A stretch of DNA of 64,000 bases from Balanoglossus misakiensis (Eukaryota > Hemichordata). Where the stretch lies: the NCBI GenBank assembly GCA_040954595.2, contig CM082595.2, positions 124,001-188,000 on the forward strand, given 5' to 3'. The position numbers were made by a program, and so were the translations under genes. Within the stretch, counting starts at the first letter, position 1; every line of letters starts with the position of its first letter. This document shows, one piece after another, positions 25,106 through 37,700 of the stretch. The notes beneath the pieces are model-generated. The model had not been told where the DNA came from and did no database searches. It saw nothing but the letters and a program-made list of their open reading frames with translations.

Positions 25106-28100
25106 CTACCCGATGAAAAGGTATGCCACCACTGCAACCACAACAGCATAAGTCAGCAACATCCAGCTCGCCGTGTTGGGGGCAGCACTGACAGTGACTG
25201 AAAGGCAAAAGAATGAAGATGATGTTTAATGAGGGCATAGTCCAGTCTGGTTCCACCACGTTTCTCACCGCTGGTGGCACTATGCTTTCGCCAAGACTGA
25301 GTTGGAAACTACGAGGCAACCAGACCGGAGTGATATTGGTGGCATGGTACCTGGTTTCTGTACTGATAAAAATATACGAATACAAAAAACTGTAACTTTT
25401 GCTTAATATATTTTTTAATTTCTCATATTTTTTGCTCTATAATGAAGTCCGTCAACACTATTCAAACACATGAGAAACAAAGACAACGTTACAGGTTTTT
25501 GCCGGGTTAGTACATTTTAGATCGTGCAAGTGAGGTGAATTTGTGCCAGCTACATACAATATGACGTCACAAATAAGTACTAATGTACTAATCAACGATA
25601 ACAAACCTCCATTCAACTAGAGTTCGTCTACAGTTGTCCTTGGGACGCGTACTGCCAGAACAAAACAAAACAAGACAAAACAAAACAAAGGATGTTCCTA
25701 TCATTATTCAGTAAACCACAATGGATGGTGATTCAACCGGACGCGTCGACCTCAGGTGGGCGAATCTGTATACCGTCAGATATCGCGATAACGAAATAGC
25801 TCGACAACAAAAGCAGTAGGACGTCAAAATATGATAAATGTCGAAAGGTTGTCAGTATACTCATGTCATGATAACAGAAAAATAAGCACAGACGTTGTTA
25901 CTTACTGCTACGCAGACTTTTAAAGGTGTCCACCCAATTTGACGATTTCTTGTAGAAGACAGGCGGGTATCCAAGTTGGGCGTTGACCGCAACCCATTGA
26001 CCACCAGTAACATCTGTGTCGTTCCACAGGTAAACCCAGTCGTCATCGGGGAGATACAGCGTCCGGCTGGTCTGGTCTGCGTCCAAGACGGGCGCCACCA
26101 AGAGGTCGCGTCCGTACAGGTACTGGTAACCGATGTTGTATGTTTCGGCGTCATCATCGTAGTGGAGAAAGAGGGGACGTTGAGCTGGGATGCTTTGGTT
26201 GACGTGTTGTGCCACGACTTCCTTCGAGTAGTCAACAAGCGCATGGTGCAGCTGGGTCAAGCGGGCGAATTTTCGCAAAGTTCCATCGCTGTCGTAGTAC
26301 TGCCAATTTTCATCTGGCCTGTTCCCTTCGTGTGTGCGCATCATCGGGGTGAAGACGGCCATCTCGCCGGAGCGGAGGAGAAGTTCTTCCGTGCGAGCGA
26401 AGCCGAAGAGCGCCGTATACCCGCCGATATCGAAGTGGGTAAGCCCCGCCCCGAGCACGGCCATGGACAATGCTGCAGGGATGACGGATGGGAGACCATC
26501 TCCCCAACTGAAATCAACAAACTGATCACCCGCCCACATCATGGTGCTGTACTTCTGCGTTCCTGTGTAACCAGCTCGCATCCAGTAGAGGATTTCGCCC
26601 AACTTGCCACTTTCTTCCACGGCTTCTCGATTCATCCTCGCCCAGATGTACGGCCACTTGTTGTGGAGTTCCTCCGCTGTCTCTCCGCTGTGGAACATGA
26701 CATTCTTCGTGGGTAGGTACTCCCCGAAGTCTGCCATCCACCCGGACAAACCCAGATCGATCATATTCTTCTTGATGACTTCGTCTTTATACCAATTATA
26801 AGCAGCGGGGTTCGTAAAGTCGATCGTTCCGCAGAAGAACTCGCCGAAATCCGCCACGTAAGAGTCGTTTTCGGGAGTTTTAACAAAATAGCCATTCTCG
26901 TCGGCTATTTTGAAGAGATCGCCCTCCCTGTTCAAGTACGGATTGATGTACGCCAAAACTCCAATTCCGCGCGCTTTCAACTTCTCTATCTCTGTGTCCA
27001 GGTTGGGATACTGCTCTTGGTTCCACTTCCAGTTCCAGAACAGCCTCCGACCGAAGGAAGTCGTGATTCTTCCCACCCAATCTTGAATCCAGACGGCGCT
27101 CACTTCGATGCCGTATTTGTCTGCCTGGTCGATGTACTCTAGCATTGCGTCCGTGCCTCCCTGGATCCCGAGCACGGCTCCGTTGTAGAGCCAATCGGGC
27201 ATGGCCGGCATGGTGCCCAGCAGGTTACTCACCTTCTGTACCACCCCCAGCATCGTCGGTGCGGTGCCGAAGTAAATCTTCCCGGGAGTGTTGGTCCACA
27301 CTTCCAGCTCATGAAAGTACTCGTTACGAAAGTCCAGCACCGAGTACACCGATGTGTTGAAGTGACAGAAGAACTTGCGGGAGGACACAAACGTCGGTTC
27401 TGGGTAATATGTCGAATGGTAGTCGCCGCCGCCACCGTCGTTCTGGTCAGCGTAGAAGGTGGTTAGCGTGCTCTTATTCCGACCGACGCCCTGTTCTCGC
27501 GTCCACAGCGGGAAATCATGCCCACGTAGATCGAAGTACGAAAACTGCTCGCCGCCGCCATATACATGTTCGTCAACTTCGGCCAAAACGCGGATCCAGT
27601 ACCGGTTGATGACGTCAGAGGTTTGTGTGAACTCTGCGACGTTATTGCCGTCAGCATCGGTACCAAATTTCACAGTGGTCTAGAAAGATGAGTAGATACA
27701 TGATTAAGGGGATTTAAGTTGTTAAGGCCAGGGCTTTAAAAGTTTGAGAAACGACAATAACAATCGCAGTCAAACGAAATTAAAAGTCGTTAAAATGTAC
27801 ACGCCCGGAGCAAACCAGCTATGGGGTTCTTCATCACTTGTTGATTATCACCTACTTGACCACAGGTGATGCAATTTGTCTGGGATTGTAGTGTCGGTCG
27901 CAAACCCTTCTTGTTTTTCTTGAGTGAATGAAACCCCGGGGTCAGCCCAGTCACGTGACACTTTGACGTGCTCTTGGATAATTTAAGACGCCAAAGTTCA
28001 GCCCCAATAAAAATGTCGCTGCCCTCTCACCTGATATTCGGCATTTCGGGAAAAATTCACGAAATAGTCCGAGGATTGTTGGGTGACGTTGAACTCAGTG

Positions 28101-28336
28101 AGGCCAATGCGCTCATCCATGTACTCAGAGATCACAAAATTTCCCAGAAACTCTTCGATATCGGCTACTCCGTTGCCGGCGTAGAGAAAAGGCGATTCGG
28201 TGGTGTGACTTATCAACGTGACGTCACCCAGGGATACGGTCAGCGTCGTCTCTGTATAATCAACAACGAAGTTGCCACTGGCAACGGAGCAGTAGCAGAC
28301 CACAAGCAAGAGGGTGTGGTACAACCTCATAGCCAT
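25106..28336 (-). CDS. Secreted GH31 glycosidase, predicted sulfoquinovosidase (YihQ-like)
   Basis: Three exons join in phase: 28031-28336, 25906-27679, 25106-25197, giving 723 aa. Residues 1-21 (MAMRLYHTLLLVVCYCSVASG) are a signal peptide. The GH31 (alpha/beta)8 barrel closely resembles E. coli YihQ. From family knowledge, the catalytic pair is the nucleophile D419 (GWMADFGEYLP) and acid/base D487 (MMWAGDQ). The sulfonate-recognising QQRWY set is intact: Q275 (LGIQGGT), Q301 (VWIQDW), R314 and W317 (FGRRLFWNWKW), Y523 (FDIGGY). Spacing among the first four equals that in YihQ. The reaction would be hydrolysis of alpha-sulfoquinovosides, derived from the plant and algal sulfolipid SQDG. The C-terminus (about 697-723) has small residues followed by a hydrophobic tail ending the protein, as in GPI-anchor signals. 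The 1.77-kb exon is far more GC-rich than its surroundings. Substrate is inferred from residues, not shown. Confidence 0.9.
25666..25689. repeat. (AAAAC)n microsatellite
   Basis: Short AAAAC pentanucleotide run with one AAGAC variant, in the second intron of the GH31 gene. Confidence 0.9.
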
Positions 28337-31300
28337 TTCGACAACCCTTTATACTGTAAAGTCCTGAAAACGAAAAAGAAAAAGAAATATTTACAGGACA
28401 AGGCCTCTTAAAAAGACTTGGAAAGTTTGAAGGACAATACTTTTCCTCTGATGGATTGTGTCCCCGAAACCCTGTAATTTCATGTTTCATGATTTGCACA
28501 TAATTCAAAAAGTTGTCAAAGGTTATAAAAATAATTTGTCAAAGGTTAAGAAAAAATATATCAAAGTTTATGGTTATTGACACTGCATCAAAGAGTTTGT
28601 CCACAGCCACTCAAAAAATGATCTCTGAATACACAAAAGTTAGATTAGAAAGATAAGTACGCTTATTAGTGAAGTGTACATGGGACAGAACATGCATACG
28701 TGCACCGTATGTCAATATCTGAGAATTTATATATTTGTGGAATGTATGATTTGGTCCATTCCTCAAACTTGAAAGGAAAGTGGACTGTCTTCGACTAGCG
28801 CTGTCAGTGAAACGAGATGACATCGTCCAGGTAAGAACAGGTCGCTCAGTCTTCGTGCGTAGCAGTTAAAAGTTTTGAGTGTCGGTCATTACACCTTTGT
28901 CGTGAGTTTATCTCTGTGGTATTTTTTGCCGGGGTGGAGACGTCCAAGAACGATCCCCCATTGTATCGCCGAGAATCGACAAATCATTGAACTCATCTGA
29001 TATGGCGACGCGGGCAAGATGGGTCCAGACGGGTCTGTGCTATGTTGTTAGGAGATGTATCTAAGTTAGCATGCGCTCTCTTCTTGCCCTTGCCAGTTCA
29101 AGTTGGAGCATTTTCCGCGTATAGGTGCGATGAAAAAGCAAGCGTTTTCAAGTGGTTAAACCACAGACCCCGTCGTATAATTGTAGTTTTGCACACTAGT
29201 TCAACTCACGTTTACATGCTCTCACAACGGTATTTGGAGCCACTGCCCCGCAGCCCAACTGTGTCGAAACTCCACTGAGTTTAACCCCAAGATACAATCA
29301 GCAACTAAAGTTGCCATTGTTCTCACTACTACCATTTTATCTCTGTTTAACTTTCATAAAAAATTGCACTCCATCACTGTCGTTCAGTTTTGATAAATTC
29401 ATTCACACAATGTCACTGATAAGATGCAAGTTACCAAGAATAAACTCACACTTCAAACAATTCAACGACAGAAAGCAGTGTGTAGGCGAAAATGGGATAG
29501 AAGGGACATTTTTCTAACGAAGTAAAAAACTAAATCAATTTGGTTTTACTGGGTTGCAGTTTCAACGGAAAACAGAGCGCTTTAAAGTACATACATACTC
29601 TGTACAAATGGCTGAAAACTGTGACCTTTCACCCTAACATGCTGACAAGCAATTGTACTTTAAAATAAATCTTCAGGGAAAACGTGCCGACACTTTTACA
29701 CGATATTCATTTCTATCAGCACACCGAATCCCTCATTCAGGTTTCTTACTTTTCGTTTTAGTTAAGAAGTCGGTAAAATCTTCCTCATTATTCTTATCTG
29801 AAAACACTTCGAAAATACCTCTATCCATAATTGATTATTATGTTCCTTCTAAAACCAAACTATTTTCCCCACTGCTTTTCTGACTCAAAAAGTGGTAAAA
29901 ACTGATGCCCGGCAACTGTTTATAGTGCCCAATATTTAAAATTTATCAGCTTCTTAATATAAATCAGATTTTTACTGCCTTCTGTGCCTGGAATTGGCCA
30001 CTAATACCTGTAACAATGAGACCCAGACAGCATATCCGGAGCAATTGAAGTTATATAACCTGGCAACATTCCTCAACAGAAACAGTGATGTCAATCTTTG
30101 CTACAATAGACAGTTTCCTTTTCGTCCTCGTCCCTTTTGCGTACCTGTGAATGTCGGACAGGACTATCGTGGGTGCTATATGGTCGCTAATTCGGTCAGC
30201 CGGTTATGAGTCGAACGACATTCGAAGGAGACCAAAGTAACATTGTGATCGAAGTTCGTTTGGTCGAACAAGATTAAAAGCAAAACCCAAATCAGCAACC
30301 CACCTGCACTAGAGAGCTTCAGCCTATCGCATAATATGTCAACAGTGCATGCGAAAAGAAATTCTGCCGCTCGCTAAAAATTGCTAGTTTCCTCTTGAAG
30401 TTCTCGGTTGTCTCTCTGAATAAAAACCAGTGACACCAACCCAGTACTGCGTGAAGTGTCTCTGCCCAGGGGAGCGGTTCTACCTCGCACCGTGGAGTTT
30501 GGTGTTAATAGTTAACTTTTCAGCATGATTTTATCTTGGTCCAGTGACTCGCTGATAAAAATAGACGCTATAATTTTTGTCTGCAAAGGGCCAGTAAAAA
30601 AACAGTACAACGCTCATTGGTGCGCATGCGTTGTGTATGGATTGGATTACTGGTAATTGAATTGATGTGAACTGAAATGATGTGTAGTTCCTCGTGTACA
30701 CCACAGTCCTTCAAGAAAGACGGTCGGGAATCGCCTAGCTGTAGGATGCGCATTATGGTCACGTGACCATCTTAAAGTTGCGCTTTTTCCTTGGAAGCAA
30801 GCGACAGTCGCTGTACTATCTACGATGATTTTCCCGATATGTTAGTTATGATTCAAGTAGATTCCAATTCAGTACATTAAATTCATTCGACATGTTTTTA
30901 AAGACAAGGGAAGTGCACATTTTGCGTATCAAATCGCTTCTTGTAGCACTCACGAGCATTGTAATTTTCAACTGTGGATTGTGGGCATACACATTCTGCG
31001 GGCGTTTCTGGGACAGCTTTATTTTTGACCCTTTTTTCGATGTTTTTTTCTCGATAACTGTTACCAAAAGCTATGTATGTTAACTCCAATATAACTCCAA
31101 ACAAACACATTTTGCGGGCGTTTCTGGGACCGTAGTGAAACATTTAAATATAACGCAAAGTCAAAGTATCAACGATTCTCTTCGGCAACTGGCGTTCGAT
31201 GGTGTTTCAGCCGAAAATCACGTTGCTATGAGACATTGACTCTTGTCACTCAGTGTCGAGAGAATCAATAAAATATACTTCAAATTTACGAAATATAAGG

Positions 31301-31765
31301 TGCATAAGAAAATATACAAACATCTGAAAGTATCAAACCAACGGGAAATTAAAAAAAAAATTAAAAAGGCACAATATTATGGTTTCACACAAAAATTTGT
31401 TGTTTACGTAGTGGATTGGCATGGCTACGGTTGACATAGAAACCAGGTATTTGATTACTGCGTACATTATACCTTGGAAGATGACATGTAAGCGTGTATT
31501 ATTCTCCAAGAAATAATAACTATTTAAGTATTTAATATCAATCCATAATCCCAAACCAAATGGTCCCTTCTAAGCTATGTTTTAAAGTATGGTATACATC
31601 CCGTGACCTGAACTTTACCCGGCGAGGTTGGTCGACCGACAGACTGATTGGCCGAGTTGAGCTACTTGGTGACATCATAGAGCAAACAACAATACAGTAT
31701 GTCATCGTGCACTTTGATGAGTAAGCGTTCTACTTCAGAAGGACAACTGTTCCTGGCGAGGCAGT
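28337..31765. other. Intergenic region between divergent GH31 and ABC transporter genes
   Basis: 3.4 kb separate two divergent start codons, so both promoters should lie here. I see no convincing coding exon. A 25-bp near-identical direct repeat occurs at 30989-31013 and 31106-31130. Frames of 60-80 codons are scattered, AT-rich and unrelated to known domains. Confidence 0.65.
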
Positions 31766-34700
31766 ATGGCAGCCAAGAACGCTGAAAAGGAACCGCTTTT
31801 GCGGGATCCAGTGAATGGCACACGGGTAGCGTATACAGGCGCCGCGGAAAACGATGAAACAACCGTGGAGCCATTGGAAAGCTCGGGTGGGAGGTAGGAT
31901 TTTCGGTAGCGGGTTCCCTATTCCTAAATCATGGTTTATTTAATATGTTTAATCGATGATCCACCAAATAGTCGACGGTATGATATTCACAGACGGTCAC
32001 TCAGCATGCTAAGAGAGCTTAAACAAACTAAAATCGTACAAACTCCGAGAACACTTAACGCGAACTTCTACGTTCTTATATTATAATTACATGTACATTT
32101 CATCGCTGTCAACGCAACTCGCCTGCATGTCACGCGCACACATAGACGCCCCTAGTCGATTTGCGCTGTTGTGAAACGTACATACGACTGATCTTAAATC
32201 ACCAACGTTTGGTTTTAATACAGGATAATCATGGCTATTGAGCACCATGATAACCTTGAACCTGTAACACTACAGTGAAACGTACAACATGCGCATAATC
32301 AGTTTCCTCACAGCTGCTTGTATAGACCCCTATTCCGACAGTGGTACCAGATCCAAATTGGCAAAGGTGCATTTCTAGACGCATGGACCCAATTCTAACC
32401 ATGTATATCTCAGGCACCGATTCATTCACTAGATGCAAGTGTTAAAGCTTTAACCTCTGGACAATCGTGAATGTAGCAGCCAATCACAGATTTTCAGTGG
32501 CTGCAGTGGCACAATTGAACAAAAGTGCGCCACCACATGGTCAAGACGAGATGTAAGCAATATGTCAAAATAAAACCAACATATAAAGGCATTTAACTTT
32601 TCCATGGTTTAAATGTGAAAAGTACAGGCAATATGTTTAAATATATGCCACACTCTTGAAGTGTCAATGTCCTTTTTAGAATAGTTAAAGTTTGTGGACT
32701 ATGATGATAAAAATAATCTTAGGAATCAAAGGTCATTTTGGCACTGAGGATCTAGGTCAATATGATCATGATGACATCATCAATGCAAACAAAGTAGCCA
32801 CAGCTTTGCCATATTTGGAAGGAAACCGAACTCCAGCTAGTGAATTACATCATTTGCATAATAAAGGATTCACCTGTACGTCATGTACATGTCACAAAAT
32901 GACATCACTGAATGAAGTATATGTCCTATCAGTGGAGCTCCTGACATTTTTTCTTATCAAGTTTGTCACTTTACACTGCTCGAGATTAGATTGATAATAT
33001 TATGGCTAAGCAATCGGCTCTTTAACCCCAGTTCCCTCAGTAGAGGTCCAACCTTATACCACAGAAAACAATGGGCTTTGACTGAACCATGGTCATACCA
33101 AGACATAAATAAAACCAATTCTCTTTTCTTGCTATAAACAGAAGTGATTGCGTTGGAAGATGTTTATTTAATACATATTATTCCACTTTTAATCAGAAAA
33201 TTAGGTGATTATATATCTATCTGTGATTCTGTCATTACAGTGATGATACTGAGGTCAAGATTAAGGCCAAACCAGCAACTCTCAAACAGTTGGTAAGAAA
33301 ATATTTAAGAAATAAAATGAAAGTAAAATCAGGTTATATATTTCATATTTATAGTACATTTTATAATATTATAGCATATTTTTCAGTTCTAATGTCCAAC
33401 TCAGTCTGTAATGTTAATAGATTTTCTTTTCACATTGCTTTGTTCCCAGTTTCGCTATTCAACCTGGCTAGATGTATTTCTAATGGAGATTGGCGGCTTA
33501 TTTGCAATGGTGCATGGTGCTGGCTGGCCTGTGTTGATGGTTGTCTTCGGGCAAATGACCAACCTTTTCATCGAAGGCCCCACCTCTAATACAACTTTAC
33601 CATCCATCCTGCCAACCTTACCAAACACACTGTCACCTGTCAATTTCACCAACGGCAGTTCTGCTGTTATCGTCTTCCCTTATGCATATCCGAGCACCAA
33701 AGCGTGGGAAGATGAAATGTCGCGTTATGCAGTTATCTATTGTATCGTTGGTGGAGCTGTTTTTATAGCGTCCTATTTTCAGGTGAGTTAAAGGAACACA
33801 GTCACCTGTGCAAATTAAGATCTAGCCAATGACAGATTTAAAGTGGGATTCACGTGACCATATTTCTAGCTGTTTGAGTCTCATGAAAGTTTATAACACA
33901 TACCTTATTTGTGAGTAGCAATTCCTGTTGTGATGATGAGGATCTAATTGCAAGACTCAAAGGGATGCTATCATAGACAGATGGTTAGGATCAAAATAAC
34001 TCATAAACTCATTATGAAAAATAATTGACTGTCTGTTTGTTTGTTTGTTTGTTTATACATGCATGAACTGTGCCCCAGTTGTGAAGTTAATGGCAAAAGT
34101 GTTCTATAGAAGGATGATAAAATATTGGAACTATCTCTGAATTTTTTTACTAGATGAATATATTCCTAATTTCATTTCCACTACACAGTGTATGTTATTT
34201 ATAGGCATAGACACTCCTGTATTAGCGTGGACATCCTAAAGCATATTTTCAGTGTTAGTTCATCATATGCACTGTTGGTTTTACAAACGGTATTATTGTC
34301 ATTCGGCCATTCATCTGTGTAGAATGCACTGTTAGATACAGGAATAACTGGAAAAGGCATTATTTTAATCTGCAATGATGTACATTGTAACAATTACACT
34401 TTACACATATCACTGCTGTGGGCCTCATACCGACAACAACCACATAAAGACATGAGCACAAGAGATTATTACTGCATTATCCGAAAATCAAGTGAACTGA
34501 TGGTTTTATTATTATTAAACTTCTTGCAGGTCTCCTTTTGGACCATGAGTTGTGAGAGACAAACTCACAAGTTTCGCAAAGCATTCTTCAAGTCTATCCT
34601 CCGACAAGAGATTGGTTGGTTTGATAAACACCAGAGTGGAGAATTGACAACGAGACTTGCAGAGTATGTATCTGCAGTGCTTTTCTGGGGAGTTGATCTG

Positions 34701-37700
34701 TTCAGTGGGAAGGAATCTGAAGTTGACTGAAACCATGTGTGGCCCAAAATGATCTACGGTAAATTACACAGTAGCAGGACAATAAACAATGTATGATTGT
34801 ATTATTTTGTTTTTCTGATCAGTGACTTGGAACAAGTACGCACAGGTATTGGGGACAAGTTCAGCTTGATGCTGCAATTCTTGGCAGCATTTCTGGCGGG
34901 ATTTGCAATCGCATTCTGGAAGAGTTGGAAGTTGTCTTTGGTGATGATGTCTCTAACACCGCTATTAGCTATTGCAGCTGGTGTCATGGGAAAGGTGAGT
35001 TTATCAATTCTTCTAAAATCATTGAGATGGTAGTGCAAATATTCTGTACAATTTGATATCCTTGCTGACATTGTAATCATAATGTGTCCTTTATGTCTTT
35101 CAGGTTGTTGCCTCATTTGCATCCAGAGAACAAGAAGCCTACGCACAAGCTGGCAGTGTTGCTGAAGAAGTATTGTCCTGTGTCCGTACAGTGACCTGTT
35201 TTAATGGACAGACTCAAGAATGTGAAAGGTCTGTATGTCACAGTTTGTAACTATGGTGATACAACAACACTGACAACTTTACATTACTGGCATGTGCAGT
35301 CAGATGTAATGTGACTGGTTTAAGTTTTCTATTTCACTGAAGATATGCTTGCTTGTAACTGTATAGCTGTACAATAATTAAAGAAATTAAACTAACTTTT
35401 ATTTTAGATATGACATGGAGCTAACTAAAGCCAAAACACTTGGAATCAGAAAGTCTTTTACTACTGGTGTTAGCATGGGTATAACATTTGTCGTCATATT
35501 CAGTGCCTATGCATTGGCATTTTGGTGAGTGTAAACAATCAATATTAAAGTTTTAATATCATTTTCTCTTAAAATGTCAGTTTTGAAAACAAAGTTATTA
35601 TGGATGATTATGTCTGAAATAAAGATTAGTAATAATGTGTAGTTTAGTCGTACATGTAAGAGTTAACTACTAGCTACTACAGAATGTTGAATTAATTTTT
35701 AGTGATTTCAGTTTGTGATATAATTATTTTCTTTCTGAACCCAGGTATGGCCCCACTTTGGTGGCTAACAATGAATTGTCAGGTGGTGATGTTTTGACTG
35801 TCTTTTTCTGTGTGATGATTGGTTCGTTTTCCATCGGCAATATTGGACCCAATTTGCAGTTTGTAGCCTCTGCCAAAGGAGCAGCAGGTACCCTGATAGA
35901 GATTATTGATAATGTAAGTAAGAGTATAGGCTGACCTTGCTAATTCTTTATGTGTGGTAAAAAAAGCTGCAGTTTTCTCATTGTTGGAATTGTTTCATTT
36001 TCCCAGGAGCCAAGCATTGACTCTCACTCAGATGAAGGTGAAAGACTTACAGAAGTTAGAGGTCTCATAGAATTTGAGAATGTTGACTTCGCCTATCCAA
36101 CGCGGGAAGATGTCACAGTGAGTTTAGTTTTTACTTTACAAAGAAGTAGTATAATGTATTTGTTATGTTTTCAAAAATCTATGAAAAAAAACCATTTACA
36201 TGTTAAAAAATGAACAATATTTTCCCTGTTACTATTTCACGAGTCTACATTTTGCCTGTTTCAGGTTCTCAAGAATTTCAGCATCACAGCTCAACCTGGT
36301 CAGACTGTGGCTCTTGTTGGGGCAAGTGGGTGTGGCAAGTCAACTGCTGTAAACCTATTGCTAAGATTCTATGACACATTATCTGGAATGGTAAGGCCTT
36401 GTGTGTAAAAACATGCCTGTAATATACACCTTGCCTCCATAAGATGCTGTGTTGAAAGACCTTTAAAACATGTTCATCTTCAAAAGTTTTTTTAAATTTC
36501 AACAAAAATACATTCATCGTATCAATCGTTTTTCTGTGTTCAACACACAACACATCAGTTACATAAAATGACTTTGTAATTCTTCTCATAGATACGCATC
36601 GATGGCCATGACATACGATCACTGCATATCCGCAGTCTTCGTCAAATCATTGGAGTTGTCAGTCAAGAACCCGTCCTATTTGGTTACACCATCAAGGAGA
36701 ATATTTCGCTTGGCCATCATGAGACAACCGAAGAAGAAATTATACAGGCAGCCAAGAATGCCAATGCGCATGATTTTATTATGAGTCTGCCTCTGGTAGG
36801 TGTTCAACTTTAAGATATTATCTTTGGATCAATTCCCAGTCATAATGTTCATGATGTACTGATAATGATACAATGATTGATAAATTTTCCATTGAATGAC
36901 TTTCCAGATATTTTTAAAAGAAATTTCTTCATTAAATTCTTGCTCAATTGATCACTACTTTTGAATTTTAAAGAAATATGACACACTAGTCGGTGAGAGG
37001 GGTGCCCAGCTATCAGGAGGACAGAAGCAGAGAGTTGCAATTGCCAGAGCTTTGGTCAGAAACCCGAAGATTTTACTTCTGGATGAAGCAACATCAGCTT
37101 TGGATACTGAGAGTGAAAAAGTGGTACAAGCTGCCTTGGATAGGGTAAGTATATTACAATCAAGATTTCCTTGCAGAACTTTTGTATTATCATGTGAGCT
37201 ACAGTGCCATAGGCACTATATTGCCTAACAGAAAAAATTGTTAGATGTAAAATGTAAAGTATTGTTATATTTGTGTAAACATAACAGGCACTTCAGGGAC
37301 GTACAACAATTGTGATTGCCCATCGCCTCTCGACAATTCAGAACGCCGATCTGATTATTGCCATGGAGAATGGCGAGGTCAAAGAACAAGGAACACATGC
37401 TGAGTTGATGAAACATGATGGTGTTTATAAACAGCTTGTGGTGTTGCAGATGGTGGCAGCAGAAGATGGCAGTGCAAGCCACTTTGGTAGGTGCACATTT
37501 ATTTCAGTGACTATGTTGTAATCATGTTCATAGCTTGCCTAGTTATTTCAAAATAACAGCGATAGTAATTCATATCCATTCATGTTTCAAAAGAGGGTGA
37601 AGTACCGATTGTTCTCACTGAAGAAGAAAAGCTTCGTTTGAAACGACAAGCATCCTTGAAAAGACAGGATTCTCAGAAAAGACAAAAGTCTGTGTCTGAG

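Noticed and set aside
25976-26716. 246-codon open frame on the + strand
   Set aside because: It is antisense to the GH31 catalytic exon; GC-rich composition keeps the opposite frame open and the peptide shows no domain.
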